A stretch of DNA of 64,000 nucleotides from Anniella stebbinsi (GCA_029215795.1 JARDYH010000005.1:37826001-37890000); one strand, 5' to 3'; shown: positions 1 to 12,294, counted from the stretch's first letter. Numbers and translations: made by a program. The notes: a model not told the origin generated them from the letters alone.

Positions 1-320
1 AGGTGTGTTACCCTCCACACAACACAATAAGCAACACAACTGTCAGTTGTTCCCCCCAGTTGCTTAATGTGTTGTCCTAATGCAGCCACTGTCTACTTTT
101 ACTATCAGATGCTCTCCAGAGATCTTTTCCAGCCCTGCTGCCTGAAATCCTTTTTAGCTAATGATGAAGCATAATGCCAGAGATTGAGCGGACAGCCTTC
201 TACATGCAAAGAACATGCTTTTTCTACATGGGCTATTGCAGACTCCACTCTTTTCCATACTTGGCCTGACAACCTTAATACTGTAGAAGGCTCTTGAAGG
301 TTTTGATATGGAAGACCACA

Positions 321-363
<43 letters not shown>

Positions 364-805
364 TATTTATTTATTTATTTATTACCCGCCTCTCCCTCCG
401 GATTATTAGTATGGCCTACTAATAATCAGTAACATTGGACAAATCACATTTTTTTCAATGTAGCTTGCACAAAATAAAACACTTTGGGGAGTATGTGTAA
501 AAGATCCTTGTGTATTCAGCAGTGCGTTTTTCAAGGAATGCTACTCTGCTTCATAATATTGTCCCGGTGATAAGTTAGAGAGGGTGAAAAAATGCTTTTT
601 TGCCAGCCGTTAGAGGAAATGGAATGGTATGCAGAAGTGATGTCAAGCTCTATCCGAGTATTCTTTCTCCTCTACTTTTGGGGGAGGGTGTTGAGGAGTA
701 AGGAAGGGGGAAAGCTCTTGTGAAATTACTGCCTCTGGTTAATGTACAACACTAAGAAAACCATTGCTTTGAATAGAATTGGATGTCTGAATCCCTTGTT
801 TCCTT
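1..805. other. Intergenic, repeat remnants
   Basis: The first 90 bp (cacaacacaataagcaacac, then an inverted ttgcttaatgtgttgtc) resemble the palindromic element at about 24055-24135. A minus-strand retroposon tail with (AAT)n occupies 321-405. Nothing coding was recognised. Confidence 0.5.
321..405 (-). mobile_element. Retroposon 3' tail ending in (AAT)n
   Basis: An (AAT)n run at 321-362 precedes tatttatttatttattacccgcc. Read on the minus strand this is a tail ggcgggtaataaataaat followed by a triplet-repeat end. The same arrangement recurs at 3551-3640, so it is a dispersed LINE or SINE 3' end in a squamate-type genome. Confidence 0.55.
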
Positions 806-1161
806 GGCCCCCTCCACAAGAATGCGCCTTTGCGCCTGGTTCCGCGATTATGCGCATTATCGCGGAGGCGCATTTACTCACAATCCCTCTGCACGGGAGG
901 CGGCGAGAAGCGGCGAAGCGCATTAAAAGATGCCCAAAAAGCGCTTTCCAGGTAGTTAATGCGCATAATCGCTTGTTCACACAGCGAAAATGCGCTTTAA
1001 CGGCCGGAGCAAAATAAAAGTCGCTATTTAACGCGCGTTCGAAAATGCGCATTATCGGGGAGATAACGCGCCTGTACGCCCGTTTTGCGCTCCGCTGGTG
1101 TGTAGGTAAAATTTATAATGAGCCTTCAAGGCTCATTAAACGCCCCGTGTGGAGGAGGCCC
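806..1161. mobile_element. CpG-dense MITE with GGCCCCCTCCACA-type inverted ends
   Basis: The left end ggccccctccaca and the right end tgtggaggaggccc are imperfect inverted repeats, and a possible 3-bp TTG duplication flanks them (804-806 and 1162-1164), as in PIF/Harbinger elements. The interior is full of CpG and repeats the word atgcgcattatcgc in both orientations at least four times. No transposase is present; the open frames on both strands are side effects of the composition. Confidence 0.6.
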
Positions 1162-1180
1162 TTGTCAAGCCTTAACTAAT

Positions 1181-1381
1181 GCACAGCTTCACATTATCAA
1201 AGTAAAGGAAAATAGATCCTTCACAAATGCAAACAGGTGGACTTTCGCATTGGAAAAGGGTTTAAGGGGGGATTTTAAAAATCCCTAAAAAATCAAGGGA
1301 TGAACCGATCTGATTCAAAGCTGGCATGCTGAAAGCTCTACTTAAGAGCTCTCAAGGTCCCAAGTTTCATCTCTTTATCTA
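1181..1381 (+). repeat. Dispersed repeat, copy A of a ~200-bp pair
   Basis: Shares long runs with 4996-5213 (cttcacattatcaaagtaaa, tccttcacaaatgcaaacag, gctctacttaagagctctc, ggtcccaagtttca), in the same orientation. The family is not identified. Confidence 0.7.
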
Positions 1382-3548
1382 TAAAAATGAGGGAGCTGTG
1401 GGCAAGGGGGGGGGGGGTTGGAGCACTAAAACGTCCTTTCAACCGACTAACGAGTCAGTAGGATGAGTGCTGGAGGAGAAGAACCTTCCTGCCCTCCCCT
1501 TTCGTCATCAAGACTCCATTAGCACACGCCCTCAACAGAGGAAGAAGTGAGAGGAGGAAATGATCCAGACTTTCCCTGTACCAAAATAAAATGCAACAAG
1601 GCGGGGGCAAGATAAGTACAGGACAGGGACCTCGTGTGAGTACCCTGCTGCAAAACTGCATTACCAGGCATGGCGAGTGTGTGATGGAGCTCTAACTCTG
1701 AGGTGTACCCAGCACTGATGCCATAGATGTATGAAATCATAATAGTTTCTCACGTTTATATAAAAATGGAGAGTGTTTGTTTAATTTCACACATTATCAT
1801 ATAAGCTTTACAATAGCCCTGTAGTGGTGAATGTTATCATTAACCTATATTGTATATGGGGGCCTCAGGCCACCTGGAACCACCTAGTAGTGGAGCGAGG
1901 GGAGATGCTTAGAATTATCCACTTCCCAATGGCATGCCTCTGCTTTTACGGGTGGACTACAATCTTGGAGTGGTCCCCCATCTAGCCCACCCCTATCCAT
2001 ACCAGCGTCCCCGCTGCGTCATATGAAACTGGATGCCCACCCCACTTTTCGACAAAGATCATTCTCACCGCTTCTCGAAGGAGAAGGGGAACTGTGCGTG
2101 GAGCACCCTGAAAAATGAATGCAGGGGACTATTCATGACTGTAACCCTGTAAAATTCCTAAGTGCAACATAAAGGGCTCCAGCAAGGGCACAATAGCAAT
2201 AAACTGAAATATACTCTCTTTTTTTAAGGGGGGGGGATTTGTGCACATTTCCTGGGCACAGGGAAGTGCAAAAAAAAAAAATCACCCAGACTCGTTTTTG
2301 TGGAAAAAAATTGGGTTGGGAAAATTCAAAAGAAGAGCTCCAATCATGATAGGAGCGAGAAAGGAGCTTGGGGGCAGACAAGATGGTTTTTTCTGCCAAG
2401 TCCCCTGGGGTGCCAGACAGAGCCGACTGGAGGGGGACAGGGGCAGACTGTGGGTGTCTGTTGGGTGCACCAACCATGCACTGGGGGTTGTTTGCCAAAT
2501 AAGCCCCAGTGCATGGCTAGTCACCCATCGAGGGTTGGCATGTTGTGCAAACAGGGCATTTGTGTAGCATTTTCAGGGGGCTACAGGGGCTACTGTGGGA
2601 AGTAGAGGGCAAAGAAATTTGCTTCCACTGTTGACCCACCTTAAGTCTAGATCCAAACCAAAACCTACAGCAATCTTTTGAATACAGATCAATCACTCAG
2701 CAACTTAAAAATGATATGGGACTGGCATCATTGCCCATGGTGTACAGTTCACACTCATCGCTGTTATCTCTGGTAAACAGGTTTTGTAGGGGTTTGCAGT
2801 GTTTTAAAAACATACCAAATCCTACTTGGCCCAAGTCAACAATGTGACAAAATAAATAAAGCTGTAGTAGAGCTTCAGACAGAGGAAGGGTCACTGTGTC
2901 TGACTGCAGAACTGATGTCTGATTCCAGGAAATATTTCCACTTTATAAAGAAGTCAGGAGGTTTTGGGTAGAGCTGTGGCCACTATCCAGGTTACAGTTC
3001 AGCCACTGCCTAGAAAGGGTCACTTAAAAACATGGATGTGAACCAGGGATCTAATGGGACATGGGGAGTTGAGGAACTAGAAAAAAGAGGGTGAGAAAAT
3101 GACACTAAATTCTCCTGTGTGAATACAAAGCGCATAGTCATCAGTTAAATAAGAACACGTGACCAAACATAAAAGAGCAGCTACATCCAGCATCATAGTT
3201 CCATCACTGGTGGAACTCAACTTTCACATCCTCTTCTGCCCCCTGCAACCCCCACGTGCCTTCCATATCTCCTCCAGAAGGCCCCTCAAGCCCCTTGGGG
3301 AAGGGTGACCATATCTTGGAAACCAAAAGGAGGACAACATGGTCCACCCCCAGGGGGAGTGTCTAGCACCAAGAGGCTGTGCCCACCTGAACATAGCCTT
3401 GGTCACATGTCTGATTTTACAGCACACAATGAAGACAAATCTGTTGTACATAACATCTTAATGTTAAAATCACTGAAATAAAGAACATGAGACATTCAAT
3501 GTATCTGAAATTAATTTCACTCCTACTTTTGTAGCTTTTGCTGTACTT

Positions 3549-3550
<2 letters not shown>
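1382..3550. other. Intergenic, no gene recognised
   Basis: Holds a poly-G run near 1407, and a 2240-2640 segment with the inverted pair ccatgcactggggg/ccccagtgcatgg (about 2476-2518). Its right part (gtgtagcattttcagggggc) recurs near 59757. A fragment near 3303-3350 (gggtgaccatatcttgg...aaaaggaggaca) recalls the end of the 320-bp element family at 44569. No open frame here has a recognisable product. Confidence 0.45.
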
Positions 3551-3587
<37 letters not shown>

Positions 3588-3640
3588 TATTTATTTATTA
3601 CCCGCCTCTCCCAACGGATCGAGGCGGGGAACAGCACCAA
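3551..3640 (-). mobile_element. Retroposon 3' tail with (AAT)n
   Basis: (AAT)n at 3551-3587 followed by atatttatttattacccgcc and a gatcgaggcgggg hairpin with cccgcctctcc. Same type as the tail at 321-405. Confidence 0.55.
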
Positions 3641-3765
3641 ACACAAGCTTTTGCTATACTCTGTGTGATACATTCTCCTCTTCCCTCAGATACCTTTTCT
3701 GACTGTATCATTACTCTGCTGCAAACTGCTGCTGCTGTATAGAACTGTATAGAACTCAGTTGTAA

Positions 3766-4747
3766 TACCATATTTCCTCGATTCCCCCCCATATTTATGT
3801 ATGTAAATTTATGTATGTAAAAATGGAGTGCGTCTTAGAATCGATGGCGTCTAAGAATCGCCGGATTTCTCCAGCCCTGGTATGGGGTTGAAGTTCCCCC
3901 CTTACCCCACCACCCACCCACAGCGCCTTCACAAATTTATTTATTTATTTATTGCATTTTTATACCGCCCCATAGCCGAAGCTCTCTGGGCGGTTCACAA
4001 AAATTAAAACCATGAAATCATTTTAAAATATATAAAACAAGGCACAATCTAAAAACACAGAATAACATACAATATAAAAACACAACCAGAATAAAACCAA
4101 GCAGCAGGAATTAATACAGATTAAAATACAAATTTAAAACAGCAAGGGACTCTGAATGCCCCCCCCCAAGTGACTCAGCCTTCCCCATTCTCCTCCGCGC
4201 TGCTGGCACCAACCTCCTTGGCCTTCTGCGCTGCCCCAGTCCTTGCCACCAGCTCCTCCCCGGTCCACTCCGCTCCGGTCCTCACCGCCAGCGCTGCCCC
4301 AGTCTGCTTGTGGCGCAGGGAAGGCGTGTCGAGGACTACCTGCCTCTACTTTGTAGTAACACCACGTTTCCAGGCCGGGGAGGCCACTGCAAGCAGCGCT
4401 GGCGGCAAGGACCAGGGCGGCAATGGAGGTGAGCGGGGAAGGCTGTTCCTCACTGCCGTGGTGGCAGCTCCTCTCTGGCAGCGGCCTCCCTGGCCTGGAA
4501 ATGTGGCGTTACTACAAAGTAGGCCACGATCCCGCAAGATCTTTGTAGTAATGCCACGTTTCCAGGCTGGGTAGGCGAGGACTGGGGTGGCGCTGGCGGC
4601 GAGGACCGAGGCAGTGCTGGTGGGGAGGACCAGGGCGGCAAAAGGGGTGCGTCTTAGAATCGACGCAACACTTTTTTTCCTGACGTTGGCCCTGAAATTA
4701 AGGTCATCTTAGAATCGATGGCGTCTTAGTATCGGTGAAATATGGTA
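3766..4747. mobile_element. 982-bp TA-flanked non-autonomous DNA transposon
   Basis: The left end taccatatttcctcgattc is inverted at the right end (tatcggtgaaatatggta), both starting with TA. Subterminal repeats of gcgtcttagaatcgatgg occur near both ends. The interior holds a GC-rich tract with three copies of a tttgtagtaacaccacgtt-type word in both orientations (4351, 4497, 4543), and a LINE 3' tail inserted at about 3935-4140. The open frame at 4170-4574 lies entirely inside and shows no transposase motif. Confidence 0.6.
3935..4142 (-). mobile_element. LINE (CR1/L2-like) 3' tail nested in the DNA transposon
   Basis: tttatttatttattgcattt, taccgccccatagccgaagc and ctctgggcggttcacaaa, followed by A-rich spacer, are the reverse complement of a typical squamate LINE tail (gcggtataaaaatgcaataa). 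It splits the GC-rich interior of the 3766-4747 element, so it inserted later. Confidence 0.55.
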
Positions 4748-4995
4748 GTGTGGTCACTCAGAAGCTTTTTTTAAAGTCTAAAACGGCCAACTGGAAAGAA
4801 GTCCCCTGCAACCCTATGCTGACTTCTGAGGTCTTCTGTTTACTCAGAAGTAAGTCTCTCTCTGTTAAATGGGGTTTACTCAAATGTAGGCTTGCATCGG
4901 ATTTTAACATGACTTTGATGTTAATGCAGTTGAAATCAATGGGATTTACTCTTGAGGTAGGGAACCAGCAGATCTCTATTTTATAAATGGGAGAT

Positions 4996-5213
4996 GTACA
5001 GCTTCACATTATCAAAGTAAAGGAAAATAATAGATCCTTCACAAATGCAAACAGGTGGACTTTTGCATTGGTGGACTATCAGGAAAAGGGTTTAAGGGGG
5101 GATTAAAAAAATTCCTAAAAAATCAAGGGATGCACTGATCTGATTCAAGCTTGGCTTACCGAAAGCTCTACTTAAGAGCTCTCGAGGTCCCAAGTTTCAC
5201 CTCTTTATCTTTA
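4996..5213 (+). repeat. Dispersed repeat, copy B of the ~200-bp pair
   Basis: Same orientation as 1181-1381, with small insertions (extra ggtggactatca at about 5069). See copy A. Confidence 0.7.
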
Positions 5214-6083
5214 AAAAATATGTATTTGTAAGTTTTTTGGTTAATTCTCATAGGAGCTGCAATCAGGGAGGGGGGAAGGCTGCCACGTCGATCACAATGT
5301 CCATCAATGACAAAAACCAATGAACTGGAGGGGAAAGATGAAGTCGCAGCGTGGGGCAGTCATAGTGGCAGTGGGAGAGCAAACAAGTGAAAAGAGTTCA
5401 CCGGTATAGCTACGATCCTGAAAGGGAGGAGCGCTTGCAACACTTATGAAATGGAGGTAAAACCGTGGAGGCAAACCAGGGGGGAAAATAGGTGTGATGG
5501 AGACCAATGACTGTGCTCTAGCTGCTACTTTCATCATCGTCATCATGAACAACAATAACACACCATCCCCTAGAATCTGAATATAGCCTGTTTCAATTTT
5601 GGACAAATTCCATTGTTCTGATTGAGAACCACTGCATAGGAGATAATGTTTTTTGTCTCCCGTGGACTTGGATTTCTGTAGCACATTACACGTTTTAGGG
5701 GCCACATTTCCTGATTTTATGGACCAACACAGAATAAGCTATTTCTTTATGGATGCTGTGAAAGTCTATCATCCCAGGTTGAAAGTGCTAATTTGGCTAG
5801 ATCGTTGAAATAAATTCGGGTGTTTCTGACTTTGGGTGTCAAGGTGCCTACTCTCTTCAGGCAACTTTGGAGGTTCCAGTAATAACACCTAGTGAGATAT
5901 TTGACTTTCTTAGCCAAGACATATACTGAATTTGTCTAGGTTAAATGGATGCCCATGGCTTTCATGGACGACCCAGTGCATGAAAGCCATGCGCATAAAC
6001 AGTCTTAATGTATCACAGGGCTCATCTGAGCCCTGTGAAATTAGCTGGATGACTAGTGACCCATGACTATTTATGCATTAAAG

Positions 6084-6210
6084 CAGCATTCCCCAACCTG
6101 GTGCTCTCCAGATGTTTTGGACTTCCAAGTCCCATTAGCTCCAGCAAGCATGGTCAGTGGTCATGAATGCTGGGTGGCATGTGTAATCCTACACATCTGG
6201 CCACACCAGA
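6084..6210. mobile_element. hAT-type MITE fragment (CTCCAGATGTTTTGG family)
   Basis: attccccaacctggtgctct, cagatgttttggactt and a diverged right half. One of many copies in the window of a family with the core ccctccagatgtt. Confidence 0.5.
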
Positions 6211-7250
6211 TTGGGGAAGACAGAGCTGAAGTCTCTATTCTTTCCATTTCCCAGGCATTGCATGGATTTGGAGGACGAGGGTGAGGATGAGAAGCAGAGA
6301 GAGCATTGTGCTAAATTTTCTAGTCTGTTAGATTAATCATCGAGCAAGACAGGAGCAAAGGGAACTAAAGGTTTACTAGAACACAAATCATCCCGAACAT
6401 CCCTTGGACTCACAATAATCCTTTTAAGTGATTGTGGGAGGGGGACATAATGTTCTGAGACAACATCTTTTTGCAATTGATAGGGAAAAATACTGGATAT
6501 CAAACTTTATGCAAGCATGACTGAAAATTCACTTCCACAACACTCCCTCTGTGACTCTACTATGGAACCAAAAACTGATGTGTTGGGTGTCCCATAAGAC
6601 TTTTGCACCTTTAGGCAATATCCTTTGCATCTGGACTTGAATGAGATGGGATTAGATGTCAGTCAATTTTCCATCAATTGAAAGACTGGCTTGACTATTC
6701 TGTTGGTCAGGCATTGTTTAAATTTGGCATTGAAGCACTGTAGATCAGTGCCTATGTTCATAATACCTTATAAAAAGTAGATTAAACAAACAGATGCTCA
6801 CAGGCTTTGTCTCAAATAGGTCTCTAACCTGTTTGGATTAGTGGGAACATTTGGAATTTTGATGAATATCATGGGCACTCTCATAAAATGGCTGCCATGG
6901 TGGTCATGGCTGGTCACAGAACACGTATTTTCCAGATGGCAAGCTGGTGAGATGAAAATAAACTGGTAAGACTTGGCAAACTGCCTAAGAACCTAAGTAT
7001 AAGACAGAGGTGGACGCTGAGCTCCAAAACACATAACCACTCTTTTGGACCCAAATAAAACTGGCACTGGGGGGCAGGGCTTTGCTCTGCAGCCCCAGTT
7101 AAAAAAAATAATTTAGAAAATCTTAAGAAATAAAATAAAAAGCAGGAACAGGTTGGTGACAGACAATGCCTGAGGATTAAGTCCTCCACCCAGCAGTCTA
7201 CTTTAGTCAGTTATTTATTAGATTTTCCACAAAAAAAATATTTCCAAGTT

Positions 7251-7267
7251 CCCCCCCCCCCCCCCCC
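7251..7267. repeat. Poly-C run
   Basis: Seventeen consecutive C residues; simple repeat. Confidence 0.9.
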
Positions 7268-8260
7268 AAACATCTTTCTCCATTGAAGAGCTAGTGTCCG
7301 TTCCTGGTTAAAAGTATGAACTAGAAGCCCCAGGTTCAAATTGCAATTCAATAATGAGATTACTGAGTAGCTTTAGGCAAGTTTTTCTCTCTCTCTGTTC
7401 ACAGGTGGTGGTTTTGAGTTAGCTGTGCTGTGTTAATAATAATGCAATAATATTTAGGGTTGATCATAGCACCCCCTAGGGGAATAAAGGAACATTAAAC
7501 ATTGTTAAATACATTGTTAAATAAAATACATCAATCCTAGGTTACACCCTAGGACAGTTGACTAAGAATGATGGGAGTGGCAGTCCAACATATCTGGGGA
7601 AGGTGCAGTTTTGCAAAGTACTGATACAGCAGCATGAATTTAAGAACTGAAACTCTTTGACATGCCTAGATTCTTAAAAAATCAAAATCCAATGTTAAAT
7701 TTGGAAGACATGCTTCATGTGCTGGCAACTAGGCAACTTGATGGAAAAGAGAATATGGCACCCTCTGTCTTGAATGGTTCTGTAGAAGAGGGAATTCTGG
7801 CAGATGGTCTTCACTGTGACATTACAATTGGCACCTGCTGCAATACTCCTTCTGGCAGCAATATTGAAGGTATAGGAATTCCACCATTGACTGTTTTGCA
7901 TCTGATCACAGCATGGGTTCCATGGGCAGGAAAGTGAACAACACACCTTGCTCTTAAAAACTTGAGAACTTGTGTTACTTTAATTTGATGTAATTAAACA
8001 TCCTCTGTTACATTTTAATCTAGACAAGGACCTTCAAATACAGGGATGATTAGGATGTTATTATAGGGGGTGGAATTTTTTTTAAGCAAGGCTTCTGACC
8101 TTTTAACAGCTGCATAATTGGTAGAAAGTCATCCCAGGCAGATTTTCTCAGTTAGTGATGCTGTTAATGGGGGGGGGGGGGAGCTTTAGCTATGAAATTT
8201 CTGCTTGTCATGTAGCTGTGAAACACAGGAGCCTTGCCAGAAAAAGCGGCAATCTAATTT

Positions 8261-8779
8261 CAAAATCCGTATTAGTGGAATACCTTTATTAGGCCAACTC
8301 AAAGGTCACCAAAGAATACACACTCTTTCAAGATCTCCAGAGATCAGGTGAGATGTTACCAAAAAAATGTGTGTATGTGTGTGCGTGCGCATAAAGGGAG
8401 ACAAGGTAGGAGGGGGAAAGGGTTAACTAGATATTGTACTCAGGATGTCTGTATAGTCAAGAGTCTTAACTTGAAATGGGGGAGGAGGACTTCTAGACAC
8501 TCAAATTGGGCTCTCCCAGATAATGCGGTGCTTTCGTAATTTCATCTGTATCTGCCCCTAGGACTACTGGGAACAAAAAAGAAGCAAACAATTTTTGAAA
8601 TGGATTCTGACCATGATGCAGATACCATGACTTCACTATATAAGTCAGCCTTTGTTTCCTCTCCCTTCCAGCCATTGTAACATCCTGACGAAGAGATCAG
8701 GAGATCTCAAAAGTTTGCACTTTCTTTTTGCATCCTTTGAGTTGGCCTAATAAAGCTATTACAGTAATATAGATTTTGG
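8261..8779. mobile_element. ~519-bp palindromic element (inverted ends with TTTATTAGGCCAACTCAAAG)
   Basis: The left arm (caaaatccgtatta, then tttattaggccaactcaaag and gatctccagagatcagg) is inverted at the right end (cctgacgaagagatcagg, then ctttgagttggcctaataaa and tagattttgg). A related single arm occurs near 30290-30340 (actttattaggtcaattcaa). No transposase is encoded. Confidence 0.6.
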
Positions 8780-11700
8780 GATTTTTCTCATGGTGTTTGC
8801 TTTTGTGTGACTTGGAGATACTCTAATTTAATTTTGGTTACATTCTTTTTCATGAAAGTCCATTCCATTTCATAAGTGGAAAGGCACCATTGGATCCAAC
8901 CCATATTTGATTTGAGAAGTAACATATTTTCTATTATGCTATGTGTTTGGCCTCTATCAGTGAGGTTGTATCACGAATCAGGACCACTCTTCAATTGTTA
9001 TGCTTTTAAAAATGAATTCTTGCAAACTAATTCGGCTGTGACGTTTGTATGCTTGCTTGTATAATTTCAGATATCATCAGCATTGATAGTTAAATGAACT
9101 AGAGCCCCACCCCACGCTTTGTATTTCCCCCTTAAGTGATGGCCTTCTTCTATCTTATGAAGCCGGCTAAGTAGAGTGTGTCTATTTTTGCATTCTCAAA
9201 AATGGTTGGCCTTGGATTTTGGTAAATAGCGCCATATAGGGATGTGATCTAGCCAGGAAAACATGCCATGGGTTGCTCTGGCTACGCACTAGGCAAAACA
9301 TAGGAATCCATGGCTCACTTGCTCACGCATGATAGCACTACACCACATAGTTTAGCATTAAGTGCTAACTGGGCCAAGAAGAACTTGATTGCATACATCC
9401 ACCGAACAGGGGTGAAGAACCTACGACACTCTAATGTTGTTTGACTCCAACTCCTATCAACCTTAATCATTGGCTATGGTGGTTGAGGCAGATGGGGGTT
9501 GAAGTACAACATCTGGAGGGCCAAAGCTCCCTAACCTTAATATAAGTATATCTAAATGAAATTGGTTGAAGTCCAGCAACATCTGGAGGGGCATAGGCTG
9601 CCCAACCTTGATATAAATGTATTTAAGTGTAATTAGTTGAATGCTAGACAATTGCTTTCAAAGCAGAGTTGCTTTGTCATCAAAAGGATGCCAGGACCAC
9701 TGCCCTGCACAGGATTACACTTTGGTGGATGCTCCAGGCTGATATGTTGGACAGATCATTTTGGTCTAATTTTGCCATTCACCTTTTCCTTACTATGCAA
9801 CCATGTATAGAAAGACAAGGGCTAAAAATATGTTTTTTCCAGGTATCTCTAGTGTGGTTTGAATAGGCTGATTTACAGCAACAAGTTTATAACAGGAGAC
9901 AGAAGCAACAGTATATTATACTCATAGCAAGGGTTTCTCTTGAAAAGACAGCAATGGAAGTGTATGTTGCCATAAGCCTTGGAGTCTGCAGACGACTTTT
10001 TTTTAAAGGGAAGAGTAATAATACATTCCAAAGCACTGGCCTTTTATTCTCTAGGGTAAGCAGTTATGCATAGTATTTCCTGGACAGCTGATGTCTGTTA
10101 CAAACCTACAAGCATTTTGCAATACTGTTCTACATCAAGTTATTTTAAGAGGAAAATATAAAGCTATAGAAGGCTTGGGTGTTAAACTAATGCATCTGTA
10201 AATCTGACAACTGTTTACCTGTAAGTATAGATAACTACAATTGTGGAACAAAGAAACATATGGGTGACACTTGGGGGGGGGGTCCTGCGTGCAGCCCACC
10301 AAATGTGCTATCAACATTCCCATCCGCTGTCAATTTACCACCAAAATTGTCAAAACAGAAAGAAGGCAGTTGGTGGTGGTATCCCTTCTTGCTATATTAA
10401 ATTGGCACATTTTGTGTTTGGACCTCTGAGTTGCAACCGTGCTCAGAGGACCAACTACAAGGAGTATCTGCTTAGAATTTTTGGCCTTGCAGAGGGCATA
10501 TTTCTGGAAAGACAGCAAGAGCTGAGCATAATAATGGGCAGGCACACTTGCTGGTTTGCAAGTAGGCCCCATTGTGGGTGCTTGTGTACGCAGTGGTGGT
10601 TCACCACTTTTCCAAGAGGGAATGCAGCCCTCAACCACAAAAGGTTACCTACCCAATAGAATGGCTGAAAGCAGATTAATCTGATAGTCTGTGATCCACA
10701 GAACTACACCTAGTAAGAAAGCAACTTTTTCAGTTAGAACAGCATGCCCATATGCCAAAAGCACAAATTGGTTTTGTAACTCTGCCAGGTTTCACCAGTG
10801 GTTTACTGCTTGGTATTAAGGGACCTGCCCTATATCGGGGTAGGAGGAAAGCGGAAATGCAAGTGTAGTCCAGCCTTCCCAAACCTGGCACCTTGCAGAT
10901 GTGGACTACAGCTATTGTTGGGTTGAATGCCTAGTTTTCATGATCACTGTCACTTAAACAAGTCATGGTGGCTTTAAGCCACAGCACATGCAGGACACTT
11001 GCAGGGATGGCTTGTCATGTAATCTGAACCAGAGTGGCATGGTTTGTTAGAAAGGAAACAGCCCTCAAATACACCAACAGCCCATGGAGCATTTGAGGGT
11101 CATTTCCCCCTCCAACAGGCCACACTGTTCAGGTCTGGCAACACAAGCCACACCCAAGTGGGTAATTAGGCAAATTGCACCTGGCACACACCAGAGCTTA
11201 AACAAGCCACCATAGCAATTGTGCAAAACTTGGCCAAAGTCTAAAATAGCTACAGGAGACCAGGTTGGAGAAGGCTCCCTAGCCTCAAAGCATGTTATAA
11301 TCAACACATTCTCCTGCGTTGGGAAACCCGCCAGAACCCTTTCCAAGGGTTGCAGGGGAAGGAAACAGGGAGAAAGTCTCATTGGCAGTTAAAACCATAC
11401 CACAGACCCCTTTTGGATGAAAGGGTTCCTAAGGTTTGAATGGAGAATTTATCAGAATAAAAATAAATGTGTATCTAAAGCTCACTGGGGAACATGAACA
11501 ATTAATCAGTAGCGTCAGAGAAAGAAAAAACATTGGATAAAGACTTCCAAGATAAGCCTAAAGCTTAAGACAAGGGCTGTATGTTGCCAGCAGGTGAAGT
11601 GACAGTCAAGGCTTCTGAAGGAAAGGTGATGTCTTTTCGCAGCAAAAAGAGTAATTTTCAAGATATAAAGGGACCTCAATGAATATACAACCAGGATTGC

Positions 11701-12269
11701 ATGATGTTGAAAAAGACATTTTTTCAACATAATGCAAAGACTTGGGGACACACCAAATCAGCAGAATTTTAAGATCAGCATGGACATCAAAGAAACAGGT
11801 AGCATACTAGCACATCTCCTGACTCTGAGTGGATATGACCTGGGTTGACTACCAACTTTGGGAACTAGTTGAGTGTATTTGAAAAGTGTGAATGGATTGA
11901 ATTAAACTGAATTTTATCTAAATAAAGGTTTTTAATTTGTCTGCATCTCCCCCCTTAATCCCAGGAATTTGTAACACTAGGAAACTTGTTTATGTGACAT
12001 CTGATTCCAAAGACTTCATTTTGGGGACAGTATACCATTTCCCATTTGGATTACCTATCTTCTCCTGCCCCAAGGCACATCCAGTTCTACTGCTACACAG
12101 CTTCCAAGAAGCCATCAGTAGGCCATGGAAGTTTGTACATTGTACTTTACTGCAAGCTATATAGCTGTGGCAATAATATCAAGAGTTATGCTGTATTTGG
12201 ACAATCCAGTTTTTCTAATTTGCAAGTACAATTATTATTTTGCACCTTCAAGGAAGACATTTCAACTGA
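8780..12269. other. Intergenic, downstream of KPNA2
   Basis: Holds diverged hAT-type copies at 9440-9530 and about 10870-10930, with otherwise unremarkable AT-rich sequence. A 138-codon open frame (10243-10659) has no domain or splice support. 11914-11940 has a plus-strand aataaaggtttttaat tail-like motif. Confidence 0.45.
9440..9530. mobile_element. hAT-type MITE copy (AACATCTGGAGGGCC end)
   Basis: gactccaactcctatcaac, then cattggctatggtgg and acaacatctggagggcca form the inverted layout of the family. A second fragment of the same right end lies at 9573-9600. Confidence 0.55.
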
Positions 12270-12288
12270 GGTTATGTTCAGATACCAG

Positions 12289-12294
12289 TTTATT
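12289..12294 (-). terminator. KPNA2: Candidate KPNA2 poly(A) signal AATAAA
   Basis: The plus-strand sequence tttatt reads AATAAA on the gene strand, 480 nt after the stop codon. It is the first canonical hexamer I found in the 3' UTR. Usage is not proven. Confidence 0.5.

Larger units (their letters stand above)
5214..8260. other. Intergenic, MITE fragments, no gene
   Basis: Contains an imperfect palindrome at about 5939-6082 (catggctttcatggacgacc against catgaaagccatg; gggctcatctgagccc). An hAT-type fragment at 6084-6210 carries gctctccagatgttttgg, and a poly-C run sits at 7251-7267. The 91-codon open frame at 7662-7937 has no recognisable domain. Confidence 0.45.

Noticed and set aside
742..1052. 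Overlapping open frames on both strands (91 and 108 codons)
   Set aside because: They lie inside the CpG-dense MITE and are open because of repeated ATGCGC words; no domain, and both strands are open at once.
4170..4574. 134-codon plus-strand open frame, Ala/Ser/Pro-rich
   Set aside because: Inside the GC-rich interior of the 982-bp transposon, low complexity, no transposase motif, open frames on both strands.
10243..10659. 138-codon plus-strand open frame
   Set aside because: An overlapping minus-strand frame of 102 codons is also open; composition is not protein-like and no homology is recognised.
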